From the NCBI GenBank assembly GCA_025766275.1, contig JAFKAC010000003.1, positions 2,728,001-2,792,000 on the forward strand: a stretch of DNA of 64,000 nt, in the 5' to 3' direction. Positions 9,777 through 22,891 of this stretch are shown piece after piece. Each line of letters starts with the position of its first letter. The stretch's first letter is position 1. The stretch comes from Lactarius indigo. Taxonomy: Eukaryota > Basidiomycota > Agaricomycetes > Russulales > Russulaceae. The translations under genes and the position numbers were made by a program. The notes below the pieces were generated by a model, which searched no databases, had not been told where the DNA came from, and saw only the letters and a program-made list of their open reading frames with translations.

Positions 9777-12700
9777 TCAGGGTTCACTAGACTGCATGAT
9801 AGATATCTCCGCCTCGTCGTCCACCACAAAGCTTCCGAGCATATAATAGTCCTCCTCTTCGTGGGGTTGAGGTGGTGAGCTCGTAAGCGCGACGTCGGGG
9901 CCAGCAACAGGAGCGACGGCACGAATGAGACCTTGTACTGCGCCACGCCTCACGGGTGGAGCAGCAAATGCAGGCATCGAGAACGGCGCAGCGGGCGCTT
10001 GGGACAGCAGGCTCTGCCTGTACACCGCCGACTGGTCGTACGAAGGCGACGCCTGCGTTGGCGGCAGCTCCGTGACGAACCGCATGTCGCTCTCACTTTC
10101 CTCCTCCTCGTCTTCCGACAGCGCCGACGACGAGGACCCCCCTACGTCGTCGCCCGAGTGCGTCGCCTCGACGTCGATCCAGGGGTTGATGCGCGCCGCC
10201 GCCGCGGTGTCCAGTACTTTGACTTTCGGGAGGCGGCGTTTCTTTGCGGGAGGCAGTGATGGCGACGAATGGGATTCGCGGCGGTGGAGGCGTCTCTGTG
10301 ATAGTGGCGGGTGTGCGGGGGACGATGAGTCTACGACGACTAGACGTTTCTTGGCTCGACCGGCGGGTCGGATGGGAAGGGTCGGCTCGGGGAAAACCAC
10401 CGGTGAATGGTGGGAGGCGCTGGGCCATAGGCGAGGTGGCGGTGGTGAGATGACGGGAGGTGAGGCTTCGTGAGTCGGTCGCCCGCTACTAGGTCTCATC
10501 GGTGAACTTATCAAGACGATGGGTGACTCGTCCTCCTGCTCCGGGTCTTCAGCCGCGATGACATCCAAGTCCGGGGATTTCGACGTGCGAGTCCACAGGT
10601 TGGAAGGACCGCTTTCCATCACCTCACCATCCTCGGAGTCGGCCAATAGCCAGGCAAGGCTGTCCTCTTCCTTACTTGGCTCGCACTCATCCTCATTAAG
10701 ATCTATGATTTTGTCCTGGCTCCCTCCATCGGAACTACGATACGATTCCGGGGTGCCGGCAGTGTTCGGTTCACGGGCAGAACCAGATTTGGCTGGGGAA
10801 GGAGGGATATGTTGGGAGGCAAGGTCATTCACCGATGGCTGTGGTGTCGCACGTCTGGGTGAGGGAGATCTCGAAGGCGCAGCTGATGTACAGATGTCGA
10901 TTATGGACTGGTTCTGGACAAGAGGAATCTCAGGAGACGAGGCACGCTCAGAACCGGAAGGAACTAGCGCAGGAGACTTCGAAGGCCGTAGAACTGAAGT
11001 ACTCTGCAAACCCCTCTCGATTTCCTTGTCGTCTGAATCCTCGGCACCCTCGCGGGCAAACTGGCTGGGAGTCAACTCGGTGTCGTCTGCACGTACTCGT
11101 TTTCGCCTTGCTGCCGGTCTCCCTTTCTTGCTTCCACTCGCCACCGTCTTGGATCGTTTGAGTTTGGTCTTCGGTGGTTTAGATGACGCAGCAGACATTA
11201 AGGTGGACCGCCTGGGGGCAAACAAGCCAGCTTCGATCTCCTCGTCGGTGTCATCGTCTAACCCGGCGTTCTCGTCAAACTTGGCTGGTTTTTGCCGCTT
11301 CTTGCCATTCTTTTGCTTGACAAGTAAATCTGCGACACTGACAAAACCAGTGCAGGCCCCAGCAGGTATATCTCGCGCAGGGTTGTCGTTCCTCTTGCGC
11401 TTATTGCTAGGACCCTTCGCCGTCTTTTCGCGAGATCTCTCGGTGGCAGCCCGGTCATACTCCTGAATCTCCATCACCATTTCCAAGCATTCTGGTTTAA
11501 TGTGATCAGGTAGTAACCGCTCGGTGTCATCGTAGAGCTCCAGCTGATCACCGCTTACGATGGACCTCTGGACTTGGTTATAAGCCTCTCGCGCCTTGTT
11601 CCAATTCGTCTCTTCTCGGCCCTCGGCCAATAACACGTGTACGTAGCCTTCGCGCTTGCGGCCGGTACGACCCACACGTTGCAGCTGCAGAAGGACATCC
11701 AGTTGGGTGCCACACATGAATAACAGAGGCTCACCATTCGAATTGGGGTCTTCTGCGCATCGTAGCACACGATTAGATCGACCTCTCCGATATCAAGACC
11801 TTCCTCTCCAACCGAGGTGGCCACCAGGATGTTGAAGACGCCATCCTTGAACCGATTGATAATCTATGGTGACGGAAATGAGTGAGATATGTGTCAAAAA
11901 TAGAATGACGAGACGAGTGACTCACATCTAGTTGTTCTCGTTGCGCTAGACCTTTGTTGCCCTTCTTATCTATCCCTTGGCCGATAAATTTGTTTGCCCT
12001 GAGCAGTGGAGAGTCTTGATTCAAGAAATCCACGATCTCGTCTACGGCCTCGCGAAATGTGACAAAGACCATAGCTCGGGTATCTTCACCGATGTGCACA
12101 CCGGCATCCGAGGCATTGTCATCGTGCAAACGCTGGCCAAAATGGTCTATCACGAGCGTTTTGAGCATCTCCAGCTTCGGATGAACCGCAAAACCGCTGC
12201 TCTTCTGTGACCTCAGCTCAGTCATGAGCGTTTGGAATGCGGAATCTTTGTTGAGCCCAGAAGGTTTATCGGAAGCAGCGCCTTCTGCTTCTTCGGTGAG
12301 AGAGCGAAAGCACATCTGAGGGCTGGCCTCAAGCTGGGTGATTCATTAGACTTTGGCCACACAACAAGACGGTTTCACGGACCAAATAGCCCATGGCACG
12401 AGCCAGTGCGCCAACCTTCCTAAGTACTGGGTATGCCCACTGCAGTTGCCTGGTATCTGGACGTCTGTTAATCTCGTCCATGGCAGCGTTGGCACGGAAT
12501 GGATGAAACATGACAGGATCCAAATTTCCGCGAAGGATGCCAAACGCGGTACATTTTTTAATGTATACCTGACTCTCGTCAGAAAACAGCAGACAATGGA
12601 TCATGGCATACACACGAACATCCAAGACCTTTGCGAGAAGATCACGTAGTTTTGCAATTCCTTCGTTCATCGAGACGATATGTTGCTTAATTTTCTGAAG

Positions 12701-14294
12701 TTGTCTGGTTTTGGCGGAAGCACGAAAACAAGTGCTGTCTCCATACCTTCTCGTTAATGTAGCTTCTGATGTCCAGGCTCTGCTCGTCTCGAAGTTCAAT
12801 CCGGCCAATGTGAAGGGAATCGACAATCGCCTGAACGGCTTCTGGTGTGCCCCCTGGAGTTGCTGTGAGTGCCAGAAGACGAAAATGGGGGTTCTTGGCC
12901 ATAAGTAAGCGGACGACTTTGGCGTAGGAGTAGTCCCCTGCTCCTTTGTGTGCCTCATCTGACACAAATCCATCAGCTGTCGATCAAATCACAATTACTG
13001 AGAGTGATCACACCTACAACGAGGAGAATGATATCTCTAGGGTCACAATTATCCGTCTTAAGGTCATTCTCAAAGGTTTGTGGAGTCATGTAAAACACGC
13101 GCTTCTCTTGCCACTGCAGAGGTATAAACATCGGCGTGACGAGGTTTATGCATTATGACTCACGGCCTTTGATCTGAAGCCTCTCGGATTATTCCCAGTA
13201 AGTTCGATGGCATCACTGCCAGGGATGCCGCAGGTTTTGTGACATGCTTCGACTTGCTGTGCAACGAGTGGCTTTGTTGGGGCAACAAAAACAACCTTCC
13301 CCTCAGGAAACCATCTATAAACTGCATATAATGACTAAGAGCGACGGAAGGAACCCCCTAAGACACGACAATAACTCACAGTTCAGCATGACGACGCCTG
13401 CTATGAACGTCTTCCCCAGGCCAGTGGGCAATGCCACAAGGGCATTGTCGAATAAGCAGTTTCGAGAGATATTGAACTGGTAGTCACGTTTTGGCCTATT
13501 CAGGGGGAAAATCCAACGCTGTGCCGCCAAGAGGTCGGGCTGCAGTTTCATGGGCGGAGGCTGATAACGGGGCTGATGAGCTGCTGCTCAAGTGATACGG
13601 AGACAACTTACTGGTCTGAAATATAGGATAAAAGATGTACTCATTAGTGCTAGTGAGTGGGATCGTGAGCATGACTTACCCAACTACATTGAGGAGATAA
13701 GCGGTCTCTTCCTTGAACTCGATCGAATAACTCACCAGGAACAAAAGGTGCAGGAAATTGTTCGAATTCAACACCGTCCTCTTCATCTCCTTCCACGTCC
13801 AACTCTTTCGCTTTCCTTTTCCCGGTCTTCCGTTTCGCGCCTGTCTTCGCAAAAGCGGTGTGGTCCCACTTCTTAACTTTGCGTTCGGTCGAATGGTTAG
13901 GAGACTTTTGTTGCGCGCCTCGACGGGAGGATGAGGGCTTCTTCGGTGAAGGGCTTCTCGGTACGACACCACCAAATAATGTAGTTTGGCGACCGGAGAG
14001 CGAGCGGCCGAATGTGTTGGAAGACGGAGATTTAGATGCGGGTGCAGCCTTCCGCCTATAATCCTTCTCTATAGCGGCGTCTAGTTCCTGGAGGTCCTGT
14101 ACGCCTACATCGAATGTGAGGTCAAACAGATCATCGGAATCTAGGTTGGTGAGGGGGGGTGGCACTGTCTTAGGGGGGGATCGAAGAACGGGCCTGGAGG
14201 TAGACGCGATCTGAGTTGCCTCGATAACGGCAAGTTCGTTGAGTACTGCAGAGTTTAGTTCTTCATCGCCCCAATAACTGTTCGGTGAGCTCAT
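9777..14294 (-). CDS. MPH1: ATP-dependent DNA helicase MPH1 (FANCM family)
   Basis: Superfamily 2 3'-5' DNA helicase that remodels stalled forks and dissociates D-loops in the nucleus. It starts [14 protein letters not shown] and has a disordered acidic N-terminal region of about 190 residues. The helicase core follows over several exons: Walker A in [12 protein letters not shown], motif Ib region [14 protein letters not shown], the DEAH box in [12 protein letters not shown], motif [14 protein letters not shown], the MPH1-specific helical insert, and motif [20 protein letters not shown]. The last exon (from about 11768 down) encodes over 600 residues, mostly a basic, Ser/Pro-rich, acidic-patched tail. 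I checked by hand that the introns through the core keep frame; the DEAH codon itself is split by an intron. The gene is divergent from the G-patch gene, with 119 bp between them. Confidence 0.92.
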
Positions 14295-14413
14295 GACCGT
14301 GCAAGACGCGACCAACTTGTAATTGCAGCTCAGGCTACCGTGTACGGTCACGTGAACGCGGTAAGTCGGGGGAATCACAACCCGCAGTTGTGCCACAACC
14401 ACAACCACCCGTG
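14295..14413. promoter_or_regulatory. Divergent promoter of MPH1 and the G-patch gene
   Basis: The two start codons lie 119 bp apart and face away from each other. The tract contains a repeated caca-rich segment (cacaacc, ccacaaccacaacc). No TATA box is evident. Co-regulation is inferred from spacing. Confidence 0.45.
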
Positions 14414-15949
14414 ATGTCTGCCGAGTCTGTTGCCAGGTGGAACGCCATCCCAATGACAAGGCTGGAGAATGACCTTTCTGCGCAGTTTTCTAGCACGAAG
14501 GTACTACCGGTGCTCCTCCTGCATTACTAGTCCCTTGTCACGGTACTACCCGTCCCTCTTTCTTCCCCCTCCAGCGACACAGAGACGATGACGAGAGTGA
14601 TGGCGACGTTTCACTCGTGTCTCGAAGCCCATCTCCGGTTCCACAAGATCAGATGGACATCGACAAGTATGACGATTACGTCCGAGGCCCCGTCAGAGAT
14701 GTCATCACCGTCGACACAAAGATCAAGAGTACCAACAAGGGCTTCGAGATGTTATCAAAGCTTGGCTGGGTAGAAGGACAGCCTCTCGGACTGTCTCAGG
14801 ATGGTGTGCTTCTCCCTTCGATTATCGCGCCGAAGCTGTAAAGTCCGCGTAGCTCGGGTTGACCCAATCCCCTTCCACGTCAAAAACGATGCAACTGGGC
14901 TCGGAAAAACTAGTCAAGACTTTCGGATGATCGAAACTACGGTATCCCAGCGCCGCGAATTGGATTCTGAGCGCCAGCGCAATGAGACAGAGGAACAGCG
15001 TAAAGCTAGAGAAGTGAGTATAATCCACACATTGTCGTATTACTTGTCACATTATTCTACTCCGCAGGGAAACGTCGCTCGTCGCGCTGCTCTCCAGACC
15101 GAAATATCGGAAGTTCTCCGTCCATTTTACTGCACCGTCTGCGACAAGCAATTTCAAAATGTCGCCCAATATGACGAACACACCAATTCGTACGCCCACC
15201 ACCACAAGATCCGTTTCCGTGAAATGCAAAGTACCCAGCGAGCCAAGCAGAATACCCCGGAGGAGCAGGACAAGCGCAAGGAAAAGGAACGAAAGCGCGA
15301 AGAGAAGGAGCTACGCAAGATCGCCGCCGCAGCTGGCGTGAAGATGGCCAAGTCGATGACAAACGCACCGACGCTCGCACCAGTCTCAGCACCAGGAGAG
15401 CCTAAGCCCCCAGGATTTAAGAAAGGGAAATGGGCTAGTGTTGACTCGCCATCCACCCGTGCAACCGGCTGGGGTGCCGTGGGTTCCTCGGCTCGCCCCC
15501 CTTCGCCAGCACCGGATGCGGTCTCCTCTTTCAGTGGCCCTTCTACGACGCCTGTTACATCGCACCCTGGAGATACTCCCATTCGAGAACCAGTCCAATA
15601 CGACCAACGCCAACTTCATCAACCAGCGCCTACATTTCGTACTGCGGGTTGGTCGTCGATTGATGGCACGACGCAACCCCCACCGCCACCACCGTCATCA
15701 CTTCCGGTTCACGATGTACCAACTATGGCTGTAACAAGTGAGCATCACCTTCCAGACCAAGGGCCGTCATCTACACCACCCACATCATCCATACCCGTGT
15801 CGCCCCTTCCGGTTCCTGGGGCTGGAATCGCGACACCAGAAGCTCTGGCCCCCAGATCTTTCAAGTCTAAGAAGGAGAGGGAGTCCGCGATGCGAGAGAA
15901 TGCACGCTCAGGGTGGCAGAGCTTCCAGAAGGGCGGACGTCGAAAGTAG
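14414..15949 (+). CDS. G-patch and C2H2 zinc-finger protein (GPATCH8-like)
   Basis: Predicted nuclear RNA-processing protein. Four exons (14414..14500, 14575..14803, 14853..15013, 15068..15949) join in frame. The G-patch is split between exons 2 and 3: GFEMLSKLGWVEGQPLGLSQ followed by the closing NDATGLGK element. It is followed by a Glu/Arg-rich helix, then a C2H2 finger (YCTVCDKQFQNVAQYDEHTN with the closing His residues in SYAHHHK). A charged coiled coil (KRKEKERKREEKELRK) and a Pro/Ser-rich C-terminal half follow, ending in a conserved-looking SGWQSFQKGGRRK. G-patches usually activate DEAH-box helicases of the spliceosome or ribosome assembly; the partner here is unknown. The first exon has the conserved MSAESVARWNAIPM start. 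Confidence 0.85.
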
Positions 15950-16252
15950 ATCATACTCGGGGTGACAGTTGTATATTCACGCCTATTATGTTCTGCACGT
16001 ATTTCGAACCAGTCAATTAATCAGGCCTCATTGACTTCACCAACGTGCCAGTGAGAATTAAGCCGAAAAACGTCTTGTTCGAGTAAAGTATCAACTAGTT
16101 ACAAGTTCGATATCTTAAATTTGTATGCGTGCTGTTGAGGGGTGGGATATGCAGGGCTTGACGAATAAGATACGGACAGAGTATGAAACGAACAAAGGGC
16201 AACCACCATAAGCACTACCCTAAGGAAAAGTAGAAATCGAGAAGCGACGCGT
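15950..16252. other. Convergent 3' region
   Basis: No gene is seen between the G-patch gene and the BET bromodomain gene. Both transcripts converge here. Confidence 0.4.
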
Positions 16253-18905
16253 TCACTCCGAATCGGAGCCTGAGCTATCGTCATCCGAGCTCGAGTCCGA
16301 TGAGTGCTCGCTGTCACGGGTATGAACAGTGGATGGCTCAAGAGTAACGTCCCCGTTTGCAGTCTTTTCGAACAGCTTCATGCGATCCTCGAGTTTGCGA
16401 ATCTTCTCCGCTTCGAGGTCTTCATCCATACTCTTGCGTTTTAGCCCGCCTGTTCCGGTGCCCTTGCCCGTTCGACTGCGCTTCACAGGAGGTTGGCGTA
16501 GGGGGCGAATGACGAAGTTGTACAGTTTAGTGAGAACAGATGCGGGGAGTGTATCAATCTCCAGCTCAATCTCCTCCTGACTCTGTTAGACTGGTTAGGA
16601 ACAGTGGATAGATATAGCATGGTACGACACTTACATCTCGAATTTCAGGCACACCTTCATGAATGATCTGAATAACCCGCTCCAACTTCTGCCCGTCAAG
16701 TGTCTGGATGGCCTCGCTCAAATCTTTCTTTTGCTCGAAAGAAAGCACATCATCATCTGGGATCTGGGCCTTCTTTGGCGCAGCTTTCTTTTTCGGAGGT
16801 GCTTTAACTTCCTTCTTCCCTGCTTTGGAGGAAGATGTTACGGGAGCCGAAGCAGAAGCATCCTTTTTCTTGGTCTTTTTCGACTTCTTCTCCTTCTGAT
16901 TCTTCAATGCGCTGATACTGTTACGCATCGTTTCAATTTGAGACTCCATGGTGGCGATAGCGACTGGAGAATATTAGAACGTGACAATCCGAAATGATAG
17001 AGAACGTACGGGCACGAGTGCGCTCATCGTCGGAGTCAGATTCGTCCTCATCCTCGTCTTCCGACTCTGCCCGAAGCGGCGGTAAACCCTTCCACTTCTC
17101 CTCAAATAGCTTCCTCAGCTCGAGACCTGCTTGATGTACGGGTGTGCCGGGGGGATTATAGAGGAAGCAGTTATTGATGATCAGCTTGATATCATCGCGA
17201 AACTTCTCAGCCGAAGTATAGGCGCCACTGTCAAGCTTGGCACGCATCGTACTCAAGTCCATGGGCTTCTTAACTATCTTAGGATAATCGGGAATAGAAA
17301 GCTTGACCCAGTCTGTTCAACGAGATGAAATTAAGACTCATAAGTGAAATATCTCATTACGCACCAACAGGCTCCGCAAACGGACCGACAACACTGATGT
17401 GTTGCTTTCGCCCCAGCTGGTCCAAAATCTTTCCACAATACCTCAACTGCTCATTTGAAGCGTCCTTCTTGACCGTCCGCCGACGCTGCTTCTTTGGTAC
17501 GTCAGCGTAAGGAAGGTCCTTAGGTGGCGGTGGATGAATCTCGCGCTTGGGCCTTCCTGCGCTTTCGGTTTCATTGCGCCGAATCACAGGGACAGACGTT
17601 GATGGTCGTCGAGGCGCCTTCTTCGGGGCAGGAGGCGGTGGAGGCGGAGGCGGTGTCACGGGCTTCTTCACCACGACGGGTTTGGGCTGAAACACTCTTT
17701 AAAATATGGTAGAAAGCGATGAACCTTGCCTTACCTCTTCCGGGGCGGGCAGTTGCTTGATCTGTTTGTCGAACACAGCCTCCACACGCTTGCCCTGCTG
17801 CGTTACGATATGCTCCGGTCCGTTGAAAGTCACACAATTGCTGAATATCAATCGGACATCGGCGATGAACTCGTCCGCACCCAAATAACGAGGGTTGGCC
17901 AAATTGGGGTCAGGTTTGACAGGATTAGCCGCCATCAATTTGCGTTCAATGGTGGAGAAATCCATGGGGTGTTTGATGACCTGAAGATAATGAGGTATCT
18001 TCAAAGCCTCTGGATCAACAGGGAAGCGGAACGGAGCAGCATCCTTCATCTTTTTGAGAGTCCGTATTGTAGAGAGCGCAAACTTGTGCTGAGCTACGCT
18101 GAGCGTTGAAGGAGGCAATTCGCCATTTACGTGTGCGACAATCTCTTGCCCGGGTACATGGGAATTCTTTACATGGTGAAAAACAACTATATTAGCACGC
18201 CTGCGATGGCGCACAAGACAAGGCGGGCTTACATGGGCCACGGTCTGATGCACCGACGCCTGATCGGCATCCGAAAATTTTCTCGCCCGCTTTGCGGGGG
18301 GAACGTCATCTTCATTTGGGGATACGTCGCGAACATGAACGGAATCTACAGCAGTGACAGACGAACCGCCGATCGCGGAAGCAGGTGTGCCTGTCGAAGA
18401 CTGGGTCGGGGGAGGTTCGTCGGATTCAGTGCGGCCGTTAGAGGACGCTTTGAGGGGCTCAGCATCGCCCATCTCGACATCCTCTTGTTGAGGGTCTTGA
18501 TGTCGGGGTTAAAAAGGCCCCTTGTGCAGTAGATGTGAGGGTCGATACGTACCACGAGCGAGTTCAATTTGGATTGGGTCTGGAAAGAGATGAGGGAATG
18601 AAAGAGAAAAGTTGAAAAAGGGACGCACTAGGATCGATCGGAGTGTCAATCTGGGGACCAATGGACGCGTCGTCCAACTTGGAGAGAATCTGAAAGGGCT
18701 CGTGGCGGACGTCGCTCTCTACTTCGGGAACATCCGAAGTGATCTTAACGGCAACATCGGAGACGGTATTGATGGGAGTATCAGGAGAGTCAGCTATTGG
18801 TGAATCGGCGTCGGTGGTAGGATGGTCACAATGGAGACCGTTGGTGGTGACAGGAGGCGAAGGTTGAGGTTGAGGTTGGAGAGTTGTCGCGTTCGCGTCG
18901 AGCAT
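16253..18905 (-). CDS. BDF1: BET-family double bromodomain protein (Bdf1-like)
   Basis: Chromatin reader that binds acetylated histone tails and supports TFIID-dependent transcription. Order: a Ser/Thr/Pro-rich N-terminal region from MLDANATTLQPQPQ; bromodomain 1 at about 18110-17740 with FRFPVDPEALKIPHYLQVIK and the acetyl-lysine-binding Asn in CVTFNGPEH; a Pro-rich linker; bromodomain 2 split over exons between about 17500 and 16990, with MDLSTMRAKLDSGAYTS and the binding Asn in FLYNPPGTP; a Lys-rich linker; an ET domain (EEIELEIDTLPASVLTKLY); and an acidic Ser tail SSSDDDSSGSDSE. At least seven introns are visible. An in-frame upstream ATG at 19031 would add 42 residues. I prefer 18905 because the added part looks like untranslated sequence. 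Confidence 0.9.
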
Positions 18906-19141
18906 TTGCACGCGTGACAAGTCACGGGATAACGGAGGACTGAGAAAAGGGGGAAAGGCGAGAGACAGCGAAGGGATTGATTTCAGGTGGACGGGCACCC
19001 GAACGGGTCTCCAGCTTTTATAGGTCCTCAAAATTAAAGTTCGATCTCAAAGTGCAGGGGCTATCCTCTCCCTCATTTTATCTCCCCCTCCCCTTCCCCT
19101 CCCTATTCTCGCTTTTGGACGACTACATACACAAAGACGTG

Positions 19142-21770
19142 CTATGTTTCCTCCTCCTCTTTATTCTCCTCTGCCTCTGCAAATACAGGGTTTGGTTGGT
19201 TGATTCGCCATGCTGTGATTTTTTCAAGCGGAGTCCGATTCGACCATCATCACGTCAACATCAACAAATAAATAGCCGTTGCCACATCAGATTACTCTCA
19301 AATGGAGCAGAAGATATACGCACCCGCAGTCCACTGTGGATCGTCTTCACCAACCTTTGCGTACTTGAGAAGTGCCTCCCGGGGCTGTCATTTCGACGTG
19401 GGTCAATAAAGAATGGTGAGTCATGTTCAGAGACAAATAGGGAATGGAAACGGAACGTGGGAACATCATGTTAAAGTTTCGGCGCGGCCATTACTCGCAG
19501 CGACGGCTGCGTCGTCACGACAATCCCAAAATGCGACTCTGCTGCCGGGTACTTCGCTATTATCTCTTTCCCCCTTCACAGGAGGTGCAAAACAACACCT
19601 CTTTGAGCAACCACACATGGCCATGCTCGACATAGATCATCACCCGATCCGACCACAGCAAATTTTGTTAGTGATCCACACAAGGGGTAACACAAACAGC
19701 AGATACGGAGGCCGGAAACGGCGAATGAAACAGAAAATGGAATGGCACGCACATCTTCATCCCTGGTCGTATCACGAACCAGATTCTGCACAACGTGTTG
19801 GGTCGCACTTGCACCCACTCGCCCACCTCGTCCTGGCCCATGCACGGGTAACTCGGGTCTGCGACTCTTCCGCGGATCTTGTCTTTCCTTGTCTCGCTTC
19901 CGTTTGTTAGGGAGCCCCGATGTGAATTCGCCGTCCCGCGTTACTCCGGGAATGATAATAGCAGGTGCAGCGACTGCGTCCGACATGTCCTCGACAGTCG
20001 GACGTTTGGCTGGACCCTTATTGAGCAATAATTTGGCACCGTTGAGAGACGTTTGAGGGGAATACAACACGCATAACGCTCCACTTGTGAGCCCTACAAC
20101 AATCTGCGCTGCTTATTGAGATTGCGGACCGTGAAAAGACTGGAACGCACTTGGTTTATTTTGGGGTGCCACTGCACGACAACAGGGGTTGCACCAACAT
20201 CCAGCTGCTTCACCACCTCCAAGTTTTCCCGGCTCATAAAGAGAAGCCCACCATAGTTTCCTTTCTCTGTTCCTCCCGCTCCGGTCACAACATACTTGTT
20301 GTCGGGACTGAATATCGCATTTGTGGAGGGATACAGCGTTGGAACCTCTGACTGTGTTGCGACGGGTCGCTTGATTGAACGAATATCCCATACTAGGAAA
20401 ATGGTGAATATCGCGCAAAATAATCTTACGTGGAACTTACGTTTAACCGTGTGGTCGCCCCCCCGTGTCAATATTGTATTACCGTCTACAGAGAACACAA
20501 GGGAGCCAGTCTCTGTCCCCTTGACATGAGCACCTTGAACAGCCAGGTCGGGGCGCACAAAATTTGAATTTGTTTTCCACAAATTCAACGTCCCATCCAG
20601 ACATGCTAGATTATCCGTAGGCATTGGAAGCAGAGACAGACTTGCGTAGCGGACGTACCTCCAGCAATGTACCTCCCATCTGGGGAATATCCACACGTCG
20701 TCACCTTCGTGCGTGCGCCTCGCTCTTTGGACTTCACCACTATCACCGTCTTCTGCTTTCGTTTGTTTTCCACATTCCAGATTCTGTCATATTATGAATG
20801 GGGATAGGGAAAATCGCATCGACATGACCCGTACCGTATGGTAGAATCTGATGAACCAGTAATAAATGTTTGTGCATCTTTTGGATGCCATGCGCACGAC
20901 GATAGCTCGCTAACGTGGCCCCTGAAACGGACCTGAGTTCGTAGGACACATGACATTACGTAGCAATAACTTACGACGTATTTTTCATGTCGCGAATATA
21001 TGGGTCCCCCTTGATGAACGTAGCTCTAGCCACAACGTCAGCTCGGGTCATTGTCATTGGGGGGTCACACACTGTTCTTCGCCATCACGGTCGTAAAGCT
21101 TGGCTTGTGTCGTCCCAGAAATGACGAGAAAGCGTTGACCGTCCGGAGAGTACTTGAGATCGTGTATCTATGCCGTTCGACTTCAGATTGAGATTGAGTG
21201 AGAGATACATATGCCACATGAACGTACGTGGTAACTTTCTGCAGGCTCCCAGGACTTGAACGGCTTGCATCGCTGGTCCATACCTCCAAAGTCCCATAAC
21301 TTGCAGTCATAATCGTGGGACCCTGAGATAATGCGGGCACCGGAGGGGTCAAGCGCAAGCGCAGAGATAACTTTGGTGTGGTCCTTCAAGACCAATTCGT
21401 GAGTTACGGGGAACTCGGGAAGATCTCCTTGGCCAGCGGCGCCATATTCGTCATCTGGGTCGTATTCAGGCTCTTCCGGCGAAGTTCTTCCTTGTTGGGA
21501 GACAGATGCAACCGGGTGGGATTGTCTCGAATCACCTTCAGGGCTCGTATGGTCAACTGGCTGAGACGGTAGCAGCAAAGTAGATGGACCGGCATTGGAC
21601 TCCTGTATGGGTGTGGGTGTCTAGGCACAGTTAATAGCTATACATGTCGCTCAACTGGGGCACACCTCTCGTTTAGCTTTGTCAAAACGCGTAACGTCGA
21701 GCTGCCGTTTTCGGGGCTTTTTCCCAAAGCCCGAGATTCCCATTGCCGCCATAACATCAGCGTCGTCCAT
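19142..21770 (-). CDS. WDR70: WD40 repeat protein WDR70
   Basis: Nuclear WD40 protein; fission yeast and human WDR70 act in chromatin regulation during DNA double-strand break resection. The N-terminus MDDADVMAAMGISGFGKKPR matches the family, with the GFGKK motif. WD repeats follow across several exons (for example VISALALDPSGARIISGSHD, ILTRGGDHTVK, SPDNKYVVTGAGG). The C-terminal part has a conserved KRKRDKERQDPRKSRRPELP basic block. I extended the model past the obvious frames: exon 19384..19324 (PREALLKYAKVGEDDPQWTA) and a last exon 19212..19142 (WRINQPNPVFAE then a Glu-rich end) both splice in phase. The intron between 19752 and 19385 is about 368 nt, far longer than its neighbours. Confidence 0.88.
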
Positions 21771-22018
21771 AGTGTTCAGTGTTATGCGCTCTACAGCAGT
21801 GATTAGGGAACAAGTTCGGGACGTGCACAACCGTGACTTTGCGGGCACGGGTCCAGTCGTGTTATGTAATCATATTCAAATGCGATGCGTTTCTGGCCGC
21901 GGGAATGGGTCTAACCTGCCTTCATCGAGCCCCATCCCCCACCTCGAGCCCTCCCCCCTAAGGACCCATATACTCTGCGCTGCCGCTAGCGTTATCTTAA
22001 CCCCTCTTAACCATAGAA

Positions 22019-22664
22019 ATGCTCAAGCGACAGCGAGCTTCATCTCCATCGCCACTTACCCAAGCCACCATACCAGAGTCACCACCGATCTCGTCCGACC
22101 CGGCCTCATCCAAGCACGGAGCGAAGCGCCGCAGAATATTTGCGCCGTCCTTGGATGGACCCTCTCGTGGTTGGAGTGGATCTTCCGTGGCATTTGGAGA
22201 CGAAGAAGATGAAGACGATATAATAGTGGACGGCCACACTTTAACCCCAACATTACGCGAATCAATTCTGGAAAGCGCCGGGGCATATAAAATGGTCAAT
22301 TCTTTACTGCACGACCTCCACGCAGAACAACAACACAGACGTATAGCGTCCTCTGCCGCAAACTCAGATCCCCAATTCGCGCCATTTTCTTCCCACGGCT
22401 GGTCCTCGCCAGTCCCCCTGACCGGGAAGCCTAACTTCGTGGTACATCCTGTTCCTCAAGACATCCTCGTAACCGGAGTGAAGAATAGACTACAGTTTGA
22501 GGAAGGCGTGAGCGTCTATGAACGGTATGAAGAAACGAATCGGTACGGTTGTTCTCGTTCTTGGCACACTACCACCATTCACCACCACCACCACCACCTT
22601 CAGGTACTTGGGGTCAGTTTTTCTCGAACGTAGACGAGACCTCTCCACCTTTGTAGATTTATAG
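22019..22664 (+). CDS. Small protein of unknown function
   Basis: Two exons (22019..22542 and 22604..22664) give a protein of 194 residues. The N-terminal half is Ser/Pro-rich with basic KRRRIFAPSLDG, then an acidic GDEEDEDD patch. A helical segment follows (LTPTLRESILESAGAYKMVN), and the C-terminus reads SVYERYEETNRYLGSVFLER and ends RRRDLSTFVDL. The single intron contains a CAC-repeat run before its acceptor. No known domain, signal peptide or membrane segment is evident, and I do not recognise the family. It is divergent from WDR70 (248 bp between starts) and convergent with frataxin. In-phase splicing and the basic/acidic pattern support a real nuclear protein. Confidence 0.6.
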
Positions 22665-22891
22665 CACGCATTGTGTCTTATAATCGCATTGCATGACACA
22701 TCTTACGCATATTTCATATCTTTTAGCACACTCATCTCGACCGCACTGCAGTATCGTTAGTATTGTGATAACAAATATATGGTTCGGCACTCTATTGTAT
22801 AGGCCACCTCTGCTTAGAAGGACGAGGTAGACCATGGTAATTCGTCCTCCAAGAGAGTGCGGTCCGGCTTATGAGGACGACCACTGCAGCT

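Noticed and set aside
10519..11466. 315-codon plus-strand open frame
   Set aside because: It is the complement of the Ser/acid-rich MPH1 tail; a shadow of biased codons.
18906..19031. Upstream in-frame ATG for the BET bromodomain gene
   Set aside because: It would add 42 residues of untranslated-looking sequence; the ATG at 18905 is better placed.
19413..19910. 165-codon plus-strand open frame
   Set aside because: It spans the long WDR70 intron and neighbouring exon in antisense; no domain or coding-like composition.
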